The notes: a model not told the origin generated them from the sequence alone. DNA of 47,907 nt from Psychrobacillus antarcticus (GCF_029533155.1 NZ_JAIZDB010000039.1:1-47907), one strand, 5' to 3'; shown: positions 37,741-46,782, numbered from the stretch's first letter. Made by a program: numbers and translations.

Positions 37741-38411
37741 TTGCATTATTTATGATAATCGGAACAATTGTGCTCTTTTATGCTATGACTTTTATATATA
37801 AGAGATTTACATACCCGTTATTAATTCCTATTTTTTCTACCACGGTATTGCTTGTGATTATTTTAGTTCTTAGTAGAATACCTTATGATACTTATATGTC
37901 TGGTGGAAAGTGGATAAATGAGTTATTAGGACCAGCCGTTGTCAGTATGGCCTATCCTCTGTATATGCACCGAGAGAAAATCTTCAAATATAAAACTCCA
38001 ATTATCTTGAGTGTTTTGACTGCTCTTTTTTCGGGTTTAATAAGTATCACTATATTCTCTAAATTATTGTCTTTTGATGATCATATATTATTATCCCTAT
38101 TACCGAAATCGATTACGTCACCAGTTGCTATCCCGATAAGTGAAGCAATAGGTGGTATCCCAACATTAACAGCTGTTTTCGTTATTTTTGCAGGACTTGT
38201 AGGAGCTATTTTTGGGCCGGTTATCTTTAAGGTTTTCCACATTGATCAAGCGATCAGTCGAGGATTATCAGTGGGAAGTGCTTCCCATGGTATTGGAGTT
38301 TCCAAGCTAGCTGAATACGGCGAGGAAACGTTGACAATGGGTTCTGTATCCATGACGTTAAGTGCCATATTTGGTTCATTCGTTTGCCCATTGTTTGCAC
38401 TATTAATCTAA
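37737..38411 (+). CDS. CidB/LrgB-family membrane protein
   Basis: A 224-aa multi-helix membrane protein and constant partner of LrgA/CidA. Signature segments are LPKSITSPVAIPISEAIGGI and ASHGIGVSKLAEYGEETLTM. It overlaps the preceding gene by four bases, so the pair is translated together. No LytR/LytS or CidR-type regulator is adjacent. Confidence 0.92.
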   Translation: MIALFMIIGTIVLFYAMTFIYKRFTYPLLIPIFSTTVLLVIILVLSRIPYDTYMSGGKWINELLGPAVVSMAYPLYMHREKIFKYKTPIILSVLTALFSGLISITIFSKLLSFDDHILLSLLPKSITSPVAIPISEAIGGIPTLTAVFVIFAGLVGAIFGPVIFKVFHIDQAISRGLSVGSASHGIGVSKLAEYGEETLTMGSVSMTLSAIFGSFVCPLFALLI

Positions 38412-38451
38412 CTTTTTAGAGTGTATAATAACTTAAATGCCAAAATAGGAA

Positions 38452-38480
38452 AAGGAACCCCTTTGGGAGTTCCTTTTTAT
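38452..38480. terminator. Bidirectional terminator between lrgB and speA
   Basis: AAAAGGAAC and GTTCCTTTT pair around CCCTTTGGGA, which itself folds (CCC/GGG). T-runs lie on both sides. The genes are convergent. Confidence 0.85.
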
Positions 38481-38484
38481 CATT

Positions 38485-39954
38485 TTAAAATATGGCTTGA
38501 TGTTCTTTAATGACGTGAATCATCTCAAGGGTGTCGTCTTCAGGACCTTGTACAGGTAGCCCTGCTTCGACATTCATCGTAATATAATCGATATTACCTT
38601 GCGTAATTATTTCCCCGGGAATAAAAATTGGTATTCCAGGTGGATAAACCATTACGAACTCTGCTGAAATACGACCACTTGCTTCTTTTAGTGGAACAGA
38701 TTCTGACGTTGCGTAAAAAGCATCTCTAGGGGACATAGCGAGTCCTGGGATATCTGGCAGTGTAACAGATGGTTCTACGATAACTGCATCAGATTCATGA
38801 GCAGCTACCATTCTCGAAAGAGCATTAACGAGGATATTAACTTCTTTTTTCGTATCCCCAAGTGTGATCAGACAAAGAATATTATATAAGTCGGAAAGCT
38901 CTACTTCTATATTTGCTTTTTCTCTTAACCAGATTTCTGCGTCATAGCCTGTCATTCCTAAATTTTTAACACTAATTAATAGCTTCGTTGGATCAAAATC
39001 ATACGTAGCAGATGTTTGTAAAATTTCTTCACCTACACAGCGGATATGTGGAATAGCATTAATACGTTTACGTGTATCTTTTGCAAGTCGAATGGCCTCT
39101 CCGATTAAATCCTCGCCGTGAATAGCTAATTGGCGTCTCGCCGTATCTAATGATGCGAGTAATGGATAGGAAGTAGAAGTTGTCGTTAACATGGACAGAA
39201 TTGATTGAACTCGCTTACTGGATACTAAACCTTCTCTTACATTAAGAATAGAGCTTTGGGTCATTGATCCGCCTAATTTGTGGACAGAGGTTGCTGCCAT
39301 ATCAGCACCAGCTTGCATGGCAGAAACAGGAAGTGAATCATGGAAATGAATATGAACACCGTGTGCCTCGTCGACTACAACAGGAATTCCTTTTTCGTGA
39401 GATAGCTCTACAATTCTTTTCAAATCTGCAGCTAACCCAAAATAAGTAGGATTAATAACTAATAAGCCTTTTGCATCGGGATGAGCCTCTAAGGCTTTCT
39501 CCACTGACTCTACGGAAATACCATGAGAGATTCCTAATTCTTTATCTACCTCTGGATGTATAAAAACAGGAATTGCCCCTGCAAACACAATAGCAGACAT
39601 AATCGATTTATGAACATTTCGTGGAACGAGAATTTTATCCCCAGGTCCGCAAATTGTAAGAATCATCGTCATAATTGCGCCACTTGTCCCTTGAACAGAG
39701 AAAAAAGTTTCATCGGCTCCGAACGCTTCTGCTGCCAATTGCTGTGCTTGTTTAATGACACCTTTAGGGGAATGTAAATCATCTAAAGGTGCGATATTGA
39801 TCAAATCTATAGAAAGTATATTATCTCCAACGAACTCTCGAAACGCAGGATCCATCCCTTTTCCTTTTTTATGCCCTGGGATATGAAATTGGATTGGATG
39901 ACGATTACGATGCTTCAGTAATGCATCGAATAAAGGAGTTTCTAATTGTGACAA
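38485..39954 (-). CDS. speA: Arginine decarboxylase SpeA
   Basis: A 489-aa fold-type I PLP decarboxylase (Orn/Lys/Arg family) that turns arginine into agmatine, the first step of polyamine synthesis in Bacillus. The PLP lysine is in TSVHKLGGSMTQSS; the opening TPLFDALLKHRNRHPIQFHI then PGHKKGKGMDP matches B. subtilis SpeA, as does the length. The start is the TTG at 39954, preceded by AAAGGTGG 8 nt upstream; a frame from 39993 would add 13 residues not found in the family. With potABCD it gives this strain both synthesis and uptake of polyamines. No speE/speB is in the window. Confidence 0.94.
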   Translation of the reverse strand: MSQLETPLFDALLKHRNRHPIQFHIPGHKKGKGMDPAFREFVGDNILSIDLINIAPLDDLHSPKGVIKQAQQLAAEAFGADETFFSVQGTSGAIMTMILTICGPGDKILVPRNVHKSIMSAIVFAGAIPVFIHPEVDKELGISHGISVESVEKALEAHPDAKGLLVINPTYFGLAADLKRIVELSHEKGIPVVVDEAHGVHIHFHDSLPVSAMQAGADMAATSVHKLGGSMTQSSILNVREGLVSSKRVQSILSMLTTTSTSYPLLASLDTARRQLAIHGEDLIGEAIRLAKDTRKRINAIPHIRCVGEEILQTSATYDFDPTKLLISVKNLGMTGYDAEIWLREKANIEVELSDLYNILCLITLGDTKKEVNILVNALSRMVAAHESDAVIVEPSVTLPDIPGLAMSPRDAFYATSESVPLKEASGRISAEFVMVYPPGIPIFIPGEIITQGNIDYITMNVEAGLPVQGPEDDTLEMIHVIKEHQAIF

Positions 39955-40025
39955 CGTTCCAACCACCTTTAGTTTAAATTTTTTTAAAAACAAAAGAAAT
40001 TATAGCATCTCATGTTCATAAATAC

Positions 40026-40081
40026 TATAAGAATAATTGTAATTTGTATCATCATATTAATTTCATTACACTATTCTTATA
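40026..40081. promoter_or_regulatory. Long dyad in the speA/nitronate monooxygenase divergent region
   Basis: TATAAGAATAATTGTAAT (40026-40043) and ATTACACTATTCTTATA (40065-40081) are inverted repeats with one mismatch and one gap, 21 nt apart. The right arm runs into the ribosome site AAGGGGGG. It may be an operator or a leader hairpin. Confidence 0.55.
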
Positions 40082-40096
40082 AGGGGGGAATGAGAA

Positions 40097-41053
40097 ATGG
40101 CTTTTCAAACAAGAGTTACAGAATTATTAGGTATAAAGTTCCCGATTATTCAAGGGGGGCTTGCTTATTTAGCCTACGCTGATTTATGTGTAGCAGTCTC
40201 AAACGCTGGAGGCTTAGGACAGGTTACAGCAATGAGCTTAAAAACACCAGAGCAGCTAAGAGAGGAAATACATAAAGTAAGAAAGCTCACAGACAAACCT
40301 TTTGGTGTAAACTTTGCAATTGGGCAAACGGGTAGACCCTATGAACATATGCTACAAGTGGCTATTGATGAAGAAGTTCCAGTAATATCGATGACTGGAG
40401 GGAACCCTGCTCCAATATTAGACAAACTGGCAAATACCTCGATTAAAAAGTTAGTGTTAGTTGCCGCTAAACGACAAGCTCAAAAAGCAGAGCAACTTGG
40501 TGCTGATGCAGTTATGGTAGTAGGACATGAAGGGGGAGGACATCTTGGAAGAGACGATGTCGGGTCTATCGTATTAATCCCTCAAGTAGTGGACGCTGTG
40601 TCTATACCTGTCATTGCTTCTGGTGGGATCGCAGATGGTCGAGGGTGGATGGCTGCGCACGCACTTGGAGCAGAAGGTATTGAAATGGGGACAAGGTTCA
40701 TCGCTACAAAGGAATGTGTCCATGCTTCCGTGGCCTATCAAAATGCATTAATAAATAGTGGAGAAATGGACACTGTAGTTATTAAGAAATCTATTGGTGC
40801 TCCAGCTAGAGCTATTAAAAATAGTTGGACAGATACAATTTTAAGTATTGAACAAGTCAATCCAACATATGATGCTCTTAAGGACTACGTTAGCGGTGAG
40901 GCTAATAAACAGTTTATTTATGAAGGTGATGAACACAAAGGGTTTGGTTGGGCAGGCCAGTCAGTTGGTTTAATCGAGGATATACCTACCGTACAGGAAT
41001 TATTCAATCGGATGGAAATGCAAGCAATGGACATACGAAATAAGTGGAAATAA
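40097..41053 (+). CDS. Nitronate monooxygenase-like FMN enzyme
   Basis: A 318-aa TIM-barrel flavoprotein of the 2-nitropropane dioxygenase/FabK superfamily. Motifs are FPIIQGGLAYLAYADLCVAV, VSNAGGLGQVTA, HEGGGHLGRDDVGS and PVIASGGIADGRG (FMN phosphate site) followed by MGTRFIATKEC. FabK-type enoyl reductases and nitronate monooxygenases share this pattern; the HEGGGH segment occurs in both, so the substrate is left open. AAGGGGGGAATG precedes the ATG. It is followed by yktA 16 bp downstream. Confidence 0.88.
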   Translation: MAFQTRVTELLGIKFPIIQGGLAYLAYADLCVAVSNAGGLGQVTAMSLKTPEQLREEIHKVRKLTDKPFGVNFAIGQTGRPYEHMLQVAIDEEVPVISMTGGNPAPILDKLANTSIKKLVLVAAKRQAQKAEQLGADAVMVVGHEGGGHLGRDDVGSIVLIPQVVDAVSIPVIASGGIADGRGWMAAHALGAEGIEMGTRFIATKECVHASVAYQNALINSGEMDTVVIKKSIGAPARAIKNSWTDTILSIEQVNPTYDALKDYVSGEANKQFIYEGDEHKGFGWAGQSVGLIEDIPTVQELFNRMEMQAMDIRNKWK

Positions 41054-41069
41054 TAGGAGGCAGTTACAG

Positions 41070-41339
41070 TTGGAATACACATACCCTTTTTCATTGGATT
41101 GGTCTACAGAAGAAATAGTAGACGTTGTGCAATTTTTTGAAGCGATAGAAAAAGCATATGAAAATGGTGTTAAACGAGAAGAACTAATGAAAAGATATAG
41201 AAGATTTAAAGAAATAGTACCTTCTATTGCAGAAGAGAAAACTTATTTTCGTGAATTTGAAAAAGAAAGTGGCTATGTCAGTTTTCCTATAATAAAAAAG
41301 ATGAAAGAACAATCGGACAACGCCATCATCAAGGCATGA
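41070..41339 (+). CDS. yktA: UPF0223 protein YktA
   Basis: An 89-aa protein of the UPF0223 family. The opening EYTYPFSLDWSTEEIVDVVQ and the VPSIAEEKTYFREFEKESGY segment are typical. It is all-alpha, cytosolic and of unknown function. The start is TTG at 41070 with TAGGAGG 9 nt upstream. Adjacent to yktB as in B. subtilis, though here convergent with it. Confidence 0.9.
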   Translation: MEYTYPFSLDWSTEEIVDVVQFFEAIEKAYENGVKREELMKRYRRFKEIVPSIAEEKTYFREFEKESGYVSFPIIKKMKEQSDNAIIKA

Positions 41340-41383
41340 AAAAACCTCCTATACCCTAATGAGTAAAGGAGGATGCCGGCCGT

Positions 41384-42013
41384 TTATTTCATTTGAATCA
41401 TCGTTTTATATATTGGCATTAAATAATCAAATGTTTCTTCGGCAAGTTTTAGAAACTCTTCCTCGGTAAGATGAACTGCTTGTTCCTTACTGATATGACG
41501 ACCTACTAAAAATTCTGCTTTTTTTACGTCTTTTAAACGCAACAATAGTTGCTCAAGTCCTTCTTTCTTTTCCTTTTTTAAGAAGGATGCTTCAGGCTTC
41601 ATATGATCACCAGAAATGATAAAGTCGGCAGGCAATTTGCTAAATAATCCTTTTTTCTTTAATAACCGTTCAGCAATGGCCACTTTATCGGGTGCTTCAT
41701 AGATAACTGCCAATATGATAAAAGCATGGCTACCCCATAATCCTATTTGGAAGTGAGGAAGAGCTTTATATCCTCTTTTATAAGGTGCAAAGGCAACCCA
41801 ACTATCCTTTGGTGGATTAACTGACCGTCTTGCATGCTTTGCCACGTGGGCATAATATTCTTGTCCAAGTAATGTAGAAAAATAATGACTATAATGATTG
41901 CCTAGTTCCTCGAATTTAGGTCTAACTTTCTCGATTAATCCAGCCATTCTGTTTTCAAGTCCATCTATTTGAAAGACATCAAAATCTTCTTTACTCCAAA
42001 ATGTTTTGCTCAT
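41384..42013 (-). CDS. yktB: UPF0637 (DUF1054) protein YktB
   Basis: A 209-aa cytosolic protein beginning SKTFWSKEDFDVFQIDGLEN, with WVAFAPYKRGYKALPHFQIG and LWGSHAFIILAVIYEAP in the middle; this is the DUF1054 pattern. Length and place match B. subtilis YktB. The function is unknown. GAAAGGAGTT precedes the ATG. Confidence 0.92.
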   Translation of the reverse strand: MSKTFWSKEDFDVFQIDGLENRMAGLIEKVRPKFEELGNHYSHYFSTLLGQEYYAHVAKHARRSVNPPKDSWVAFAPYKRGYKALPHFQIGLWGSHAFIILAVIYEAPDKVAIAERLLKKKGLFSKLPADFIISGDHMKPEASFLKKEKKEGLEQLLLRLKDVKKAEFLVGRHISKEQAVHLTEEEFLKLAEETFDYLMPIYKTMIQMK

Positions 42014-42170
42014 TTGTAAACTCCTTTCAACTTCTATGTTTATTTTATAGGAAATTTGGGTAAAAATCTTGTAAGTAGTATTTTTCAGTAGACATTATTT
42101 TTATGGTAGCATATTTTATAATAAAGAATGTTCTGGATATTGAGTAATAAAATAAGAAGGGGTGGTTGTG

Positions 42171-42368
42171 ATGAGACAGGTAGTGCATATTATTCGTAAA
42201 GAAGACATGGAAAAAGAAAAAATTCACACGTTAAAAATGGAGTTAGATTATGAGCTAGCAACTTTATTTGATGCATTGACGAGTAATAATGTTAAAGAGA
42301 TAAGCGCCTCTAAAACCCGACTAGCTGAAATCCACCAGCTTTTGGAGGAACTCAATGCTCTCGATTAA
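42171..42368 (+). CDS. Small hypothetical protein (65 aa)
   Basis: A 65-aa, highly charged protein predicted to be a two-helix hairpin (KEKIHTLKMELDYELATLFD and KTRLAEIHQLLEELNALD). No cysteine, membrane helix or known motif is visible. ATG at 42171 is chosen because AAGAAGGGG lies 9 nt upstream; an upstream GTG at 42162 overlaps that site. It lies between yktB and suhB, is followed by its own terminator, and may be lineage-specific. Confidence 0.7.
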   Translation: MRQVVHIIRKEDMEKEKIHTLKMELDYELATLFDALTSNNVKEISASKTRLAEIHQLLEELNALD

Positions 42369-42390
42369 AGTTCCAATTATAGGAGTACCT

Positions 42391-42432
42391 TAAAAAACAC
42401 CTGCTAAAGAACAGACAGCAAGTGTTTTTTTC
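42391..42432 (+). terminator. Terminator after the 65-aa gene
   Basis: AAAACACCTGCT and AGCAAGTGTTTT form a stem with one mismatch, followed by TTTTCTTT. Confidence 0.7.
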
Positions 42433-42472
42433 TTTATACTTAGGGTATCAGTGTTGAGAAAGGGTGGGACGA

Positions 42473-43264
42473 TTGGATATACACATGCTTGATACATACG
42501 CAAAGTCATTAATAAAGAATGCAGCATTCGACATTAAAACTTCCTTGTCTTCAGAACTAATCATTGAATCGAAGTCAGAGGCCAATGACCTTGTTACTAA
42601 TATAGATAAAGAAACAGAACAATTTTTTATTGAGCATATAAAAACCGACTTTCCAGGACACCGTATATTTGGAGAAGAAGGATTTGGGGATGATATAAAA
42701 GATTTAAAAGGCTATGTATGGTTACTAGATCCTATAGATGGTACAACAAATTTCATTCATCAAAAACAAAATTTTGCTATATCATTAGGGATATATAAAG
42801 ATGGTATAGGAATTCTTGGTTATATATATAATGTGATGGAGGATACTATGCTTAGTGGGGCCTTAAACGGTGGCGCTTATTTGGATGATATGCGTTTGCC
42901 GAAGTTACAGGCTTCATCGGTTGAGGAGTCTGTGATTGGTATAAACGCCAGATGGGTAGTACCAAATAGATATGTCCATCATGAAGGGATGGTGAACTTA
43001 CTTAAAATCGTCAGAGGTACTAGATCACTTGGATCAGCGGCAATCGAAATATCTTATGTAGTAACTGGAAAATTGGATGCTTATACGTCCATGCAATTAT
43101 CACCCTGGGATATAGCAGGAGGTATGGTCATAGCGAAAGAGGTAGGGGCAATTGTTACGAATTTAGCATTTGAACATCTAGAATTACTAGATGCTGATAG
43201 CTTTATCGTTTCTAGACCTGGATTACATGAACAATTGCTGACGGATTATATAAAAATAAAATAA
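42473..43264 (+). CDS. suhB: Inositol-1-monophosphatase family protein (SuhB/YktC)
   Basis: A 263-aa Mg2+-dependent phosphatase. Metal-binding motifs are GEEG (in HRIFGEEGFGDD), WLLDPIDGTTNFIH and WDIAGGMVIAKEVG; the N-terminal VTNIDKETEQFF is also typical. Members hydrolyse inositol phosphate, and some act on other small phosphates. TTG at 42473 is chosen: AAAGGGTGG lies upstream at the right distance. GTG at 42464 lies on that site and ATG at 42485 is a fallback. Confidence 0.9.
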   Translation: MDIHMLDTYAKSLIKNAAFDIKTSLSSELIIESKSEANDLVTNIDKETEQFFIEHIKTDFPGHRIFGEEGFGDDIKDLKGYVWLLDPIDGTTNFIHQKQNFAISLGIYKDGIGILGYIYNVMEDTMLSGALNGGAYLDDMRLPKLQASSVEESVIGINARWVVPNRYVHHEGMVNLLKIVRGTRSLGSAAIEISYVVTGKLDAYTSMQLSPWDIAGGMVIAKEVGAIVTNLAFEHLELLDADSFIVSRPGLHEQLLTDYIKIK

Positions 43265-43265
43265 A

Positions 43266-43290
43266 AATCCAGCAGGATAAGTCCTGCCAG
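43266..43290 (-). terminator. Terminator of ylaF
   Basis: On the minus strand GGCAGGA and TCCTGCT form a stem around CTTA, followed by GGATTTTTATTTTATTTTT. Confidence 0.6.
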
Positions 43291-43304
43291 ATGGTATGAG
43301 ATAT

Positions 43305-43490
43305 TTAAAGCATGCCTGCATCACGCATTTTTTTCTTTGTTTTGAAACCAAATCCCATAATAACGAATAATAGAATAAGAAAAATAAAAATAAGTGGTAT
43401 ATTCCGCAGTGCAACAGCAATCCCAATAAGTGCCATTGATAAAATTGCACCTAGGGAGTATAGTGCGAAAATCCATTTAATATTATCCAA
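43305..43490 (-). CDS. ylaF: DUF5325 small membrane protein YlaF
   Basis: A 61-aa protein with two membrane helices (WIFALYSLGAILSMALIGIA and FIFLILLFVIMGF) and a basic tail KTKKKMRDAGML. Position beside typA on the opposite strand and length match B. subtilis YlaF. TTG at 43490 is chosen as start because GGAGGT lies 7 nt upstream; the in-frame ATG at 43505 overlaps that site. Function unknown. Confidence 0.82.
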   Translation of the reverse strand: MDNIKWIFALYSLGAILSMALIGIAVALRNIPLIFIFLILLFVIMGFGFKTKKKMRDAGML

Positions 43491-43545
43491 AATGATTACC
43501 TCCAAAATATATGATAAAAAAATAATATTACTTTAGTTTCACTTG

Positions 43546-43554
43546 TGATATAAT
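43546..43554 (+). promoter_or_regulatory. Extended -10 promoter of typA
   Basis: TGATATAAT is a perfect extended -10 element, 42 bp before the typA start. The -35 region is weak, which such promoters tolerate. Confidence 0.55.
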
Positions 43555-43595
43555 AACACAGTTATGGACTCGAAAAAAGAATATGGAGTGGAAAT

Positions 43596-45443
43596 ATGAC
43601 AAATATACGTCAAGATTTAAGAAACATTGCAATTATAGCGCACGTTGACCATGGGAAAACGACATTAGTCGACCAATTATTGAAACAATCAGGTACTTTT
43701 CGTTCAAATGAACATGTAGACGAACGAGCAATGGATTCTGGTGATATAGAACGCGAACGCGGTATTACTATATTAGCGAAAAACACTGCAGTAGATTACA
43801 ACGGGACGCGTATTAACATCCTTGATACACCTGGACATGCTGACTTCGGTGGCGAAGTAGAGCGTATTTTGAAAATGGTAGATGGTGTTGTACTAGTTGT
43901 CGATGCATATGAAGGTTGTATGCCTCAAACGCGTTTCGTATTGAAAAAGGCGTTAGAACAAAGATTAATTCCAATCGTAGTAGTTAACAAAGTAGATAAA
44001 GATTCAGCTCGTCCACTAGAAGTAGTAGATGAAGTTTTAGAATTGTTTATTGAATTAGGTGCAGATGAAGACCAACTAGAATTCCCAGTTGTTTATGCTT
44101 CAGGTGTAAACGGGACTTCTTCTTTAGATGAAGATCCTGCTAAACAAGAAGAAAACATGAATCCACTTTTCGAAATGATTGTCTCAGCAATTCCAGCACC
44201 AATTGACAACTCAGATGAGCCATTACAATTCCAAGTAGCATTACTTGATTATAATGACTATGTGGGTCGTATCGGAATTGGTCGCGTATTCCGCGGTACG
44301 ATTGAAGTTGGTCAACAAGTTTCATTGATGAAACTTGATGGAACTGCTAAAAATTATCGTGTAACCAAATTATTTGGTTTCTTCGGTTTAAAACGTATAG
44401 AAATTCAAACAGCAAAAGCTGGGGATTTAATCGCTATTTCAGGTATGGAAGATATAAACGTAGGGGAAACAGTTTGTCCTACAACTCATCAAGAAGCGTT
44501 AGTTCCATTACGCATTGATGAGCCAACATTACAAATGACTTTCTTAACAAACAACTCACCTTTCGTAGGTCGTGAAGGTAAATGGATTACTTCAAGTAAA
44601 ATTGAAGAGCGTCTACGTTCTCAATTAGAAACAGACGTTTCTTTACGAGTTGAGGATACTGATTCTCCTGATGCTTGGACAGTTTCAGGTCGCGGAGAAC
44701 TTCATTTATCGATATTAATCGAAAATATGCGTCGCGAAGGTTTTGAATTACAAGTATCAAAACCACAAGTAATTATTCGTGAAATTGATGGAAAAAAATG
44801 TGAACCAGTTGAACGCGTTCAAATTGATGTACCAGAAGATAGTGTAGGTTCAATTATCGAATCTATGGGTACTCGTAAAGGCGAAATGATTGATATGGTC
44901 AACAATGGTAGCGGACAAGTTCGTTTAATCTTTATGGTCCCTGCTCGTGGATTAATCGGTTATACAACTGAATTCATGTCATTAACTAAAGGTTACGGTA
45001 TTATTAACCATACGTTCGATAGCTACCAACCAGTAGTTTCAGGTCGTGTTGGCGGACGTCACCAAGGTGTGCTTGTTTCTATGGAAACAGGTAAATCAAC
45101 AACTTACGGTATGATGGGTATTGAAGACCGTGGTACTTTATTCGTTGAACCAGGTACTGATATTTATGAAGGTATGATCGTTGGAGAAAATACTCGTGAT
45201 GCTGATATCACTGTAAATATTACAAAAGCAAAACAAAAAACAAACATTCGTTCAGCTAACAAAGACCAAACGAACGTAATCAAAAGACCTCGTATATTAA
45301 CGCTTGAAGAAGCAATCGAGTTCTTAGGTGATGATGAGTATTTAGAAGTAACTCCTCAATCTATCCGTTTACGTAAAAAAGTTCTTGAGAAGAGCGAGCG
45401 CGAACGTGTAACGAAGAAATTGAAAAATGCAGAAACTGAATAG
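43596..45443 (+). CDS. typA: Translational GTPase TypA/BipA
   Basis: A 615-aa ribosome-binding GTPase needed for ribosome assembly and growth under cold or stress. G1 is AHVDHGKTT (15-23), the switch region is [21 protein letters not shown]3 is [10 protein letters not shown] and G4 is NKVDKD. Domains II, III and V follow, then the BipA-specific C-terminal domain with [20 protein letters not shown]. Length matches B. subtilis TypA (YlaG). The 3' end is 21 bp from ylaH. Confidence 0.97.
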   Translation: MTNIRQDLRNIAIIAHVDHGKTTLVDQLLKQSGTFRSNEHVDERAMDSGDIERERGITILAKNTAVDYNGTRINILDTPGHADFGGEVERILKMVDGVVLVVDAYEGCMPQTRFVLKKALEQRLIPIVVVNKVDKDSARPLEVVDEVLELFIELGADEDQLEFPVVYASGVNGTSSLDEDPAKQEENMNPLFEMIVSAIPAPIDNSDEPLQFQVALLDYNDYVGRIGIGRVFRGTIEVGQQVSLMKLDGTAKNYRVTKLFGFFGLKRIEIQTAKAGDLIAISGMEDINVGETVCPTTHQEALVPLRIDEPTLQMTFLTNNSPFVGREGKWITSSKIEERLRSQLETDVSLRVEDTDSPDAWTVSGRGELHLSILIENMRREGFELQVSKPQVIIREIDGKKCEPVERVQIDVPEDSVGSIIESMGTRKGEMIDMVNNGSGQVRLIFMVPARGLIGYTTEFMSLTKGYGIINHTFDSYQPVVSGRVGGRHQGVLVSMETGKSTTYGMMGIEDRGTLFVEPGTDIYEGMIVGENTRDADITVNITKAKQKTNIRSANKDQTNVIKRPRILTLEEAIEFLGDDEYLEVTPQSIRLRKKVLEKSERERVTKKLKNAETE

Positions 45444-45464
45444 AAACTGAAAGGGTGAATAACC

Positions 45465-45791
45465 TTGGAGGAAAAGCAATTCGTATTTGGTAGAATGTCT
45501 AGTATATCGAGATATATTTATGAGGTTATGCCAACTTACGATATAGCTGGTTATGTACTATTTCTTTTAATCTTCTTGCTTTCTGTGCTTGTGTACAAGC
45601 TTGGATTTGCAAAGAAATTGCGTTTTAGGCAGAATATTGTCATTTACGTATTCTTATTATTAGGTTGTTTGATGTTGACGTTCCTCGCATTTTTCCTTCC
45701 GGTTGTGGAAGGGTTAATCGTGGCAGCATTAATCTTAATCATTTATAAAATACGCATGCGACTGGAGAAAAGACAAAGCTCGACTACATAA
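45465..45791 (+). CDS. ylaH: YlaH-like membrane protein
   Basis: A 108-aa protein with three membrane helices (about 28-45, 54-72 and 75-92) and a basic C-terminal tail, matching the YlaH-like family by pattern and by position right after typA. The start is TTG at 45465 with AAAGGGTG 8 nt upstream. The stop codon lies in the loop of the terminator hairpin. Function unknown. Confidence 0.85.
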   Translation: MEEKQFVFGRMSSISRYIYEVMPTYDIAGYVLFLLIFLLSVLVYKLGFAKKLRFRQNIVIYVFLLLGCLMLTFLAFFLPVVEGLIVAALILIIYKIRMRLEKRQSSTT

Positions 45792-45813
45792 ATGTAGTCG
45801 AGCTTTTTTTTTG
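45775..45813 (+). terminator. Terminator overlapping the end of ylaH
   Basis: AAAGCTCGACTACA and TGTAGTCGAGCTTT are perfect 14-bp complements around TAAA, followed by TTTTTTT. The ylaH stop codon is in the loop. Confidence 0.92.
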
Positions 45814-45882
45814 GAGAAAAACATTAAAGGATACGAAAAGTACTGATAAAGGAAATAACACTAATAAAAATTCAGTGATAAA

Positions 45883-46018
45883 CTGCTGATTTCCGCTCGA
45901 GGCGGGCGCTTTCCCTGGGGGGAGCGATGAGCTATCACCGTCGCTCACGCATCGATGAGCTATCTCATCTGTCTCCCTCATCACGCCGGAGTTCGCCGCC
46001 TTCCACTCCAATCAATAT
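45883..46018 (-). repeat. Dispersed repeat, copy E2 (inverted)
   Basis: Reverse-oriented relative of E1: it starts CTGCTGATTTCCGC and ends GCCTTCCACTCCAATCAATA. It contains the direct repeat CGATGAGCTATC at 45925-45936 and 45953-45964 around CACCGTCGCTCACGC, a module shared with repeat C. With its linker and copy D it forms the same arrangement as E1, linker and copy B in mirror image. Confidence 0.78.
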
Positions 46019-46194
46019 ACCAGTACTCCACTTTAAGATAGAGCATAGCCTATCGCTTAGATAATAAGAGTAGTCAAAGTAAATATTGGTATAAACCTGT
46101 CTGTCAAATTTTAGATATTCTTCTCTTAGGAAGATTGAAGAAAGTAGATTTTCTTATCTACTTGTGGAATTAAAGAGAAATAGTAAGTAGAAAC
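46019..46194. repeat. Linker of the composite repeat
   Basis: AT-rich sequence homologous to the reverse complement of 15250-15425. Shared landmarks are TCGCTTAGATAA followed by AAGAGTAGT and, further on, the CTGTCTG/CGTCTGT region. No gene is seen. Confidence 0.6.
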
Positions 46195-46545
46195 TAAATA
46201 AAGTAGCGAGATAGCGAACGAAATTTCATCTTCAGGCCTGCAGGATGCGGGTCAGGCAGTCGTTGCGACACGATGTCGCATAATTAAGACTGTCATCTTT
46301 CTCCCACCTCCATTAATAGGAAATTAGTTTTTCTCTAGTCATCCAAAAACGTACTAATTTGTTTCTAGTAGTTGTAGAAGGGCGACGGACAGGAAAACGC
46401 CATAAGATTATCGAAAAAGAGAGGTCAGTCACGACCAACCTCTCAAAAAACCAAACGGTAATAACATAGCAAAATGCTTGTCCAAAGCCCTTCGAAAGAG
46501 ATAGAAACAGATTTTGACCTACAAGGATCGGGCTTTTCTTTGCCA
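46195..46545 (+). repeat. Dispersed repeat, copy D (forward, decayed)
   Basis: Shares ATAGCGAACGAAATT and GATGCGGGTCAGGCAGTCGT with copy B. The core inverted repeat (46357-46512) is 156 nt; the outer arms AATTTGTTTCT and AGAAACAGATT still pair, but the tip hairpin has lost part of one arm and is reduced to GAGAGGT/ACCTCTC. The right end reads ATCGGGCTTTTCTTTGCC, a variant of the end of A and B. Confidence 0.8.
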
Positions 46546-46567
46546 GTTTTTTCTTGACATTAAATCT

Positions 46568-46771
46568 TTAAAATTCGTTTTCAATCAGTGGTGAGCTCTT
46601 ATAGAAGATAAACTGACCAGTTGCAAGACGTTGGTTAGTTCTTTCTTCGATACGATCATGACACTCTGGGCACATATACGTGTGAATTGGCCGATTTCTA
46701 AGCTTCTTAGCCAGCGGAAGATCCTCTGGGAGTTCATCTATTCGATCGCAAATAGCACATTGTACTTTCAT
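46568..46771 (-). CDS. ylaI: Zinc-ribbon protein YlaI
   Basis: A 67-aa protein with two CxxC pairs, MKVQCAICDRIDELP and YMCPECHDRI, which form a zinc ribbon. Length and sequence match YlaI of Bacillales. The ATG at 46771 lies 11 bp after the upstream gene, so the two are co-transcribed. In B. subtilis ylaI follows ylaH in the same direction; here it is inverted and separated from ylaH by the composite repeat. Function unknown. Confidence 0.85.
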   Translation of the reverse strand: MKVQCAICDRIDELPEDLPLAKKLRNRPIHTYMCPECHDRIEERTNQRLATGQFIFYKSSPLIENEF

Positions 46772-46782
46772 CTAAACATCTC

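Noticed and set aside
41340-41383. Possible terminator with CCTCCT and AGGAGG between yktA and yktB
   Set aside because: The arms are short, the loop is long and no T-run follows on either strand.
43312-43536. Plus-strand 74-codon frame opposite ylaF
   Set aside because: It lies antisense to the credible ylaF gene and lacks a ribosome site.
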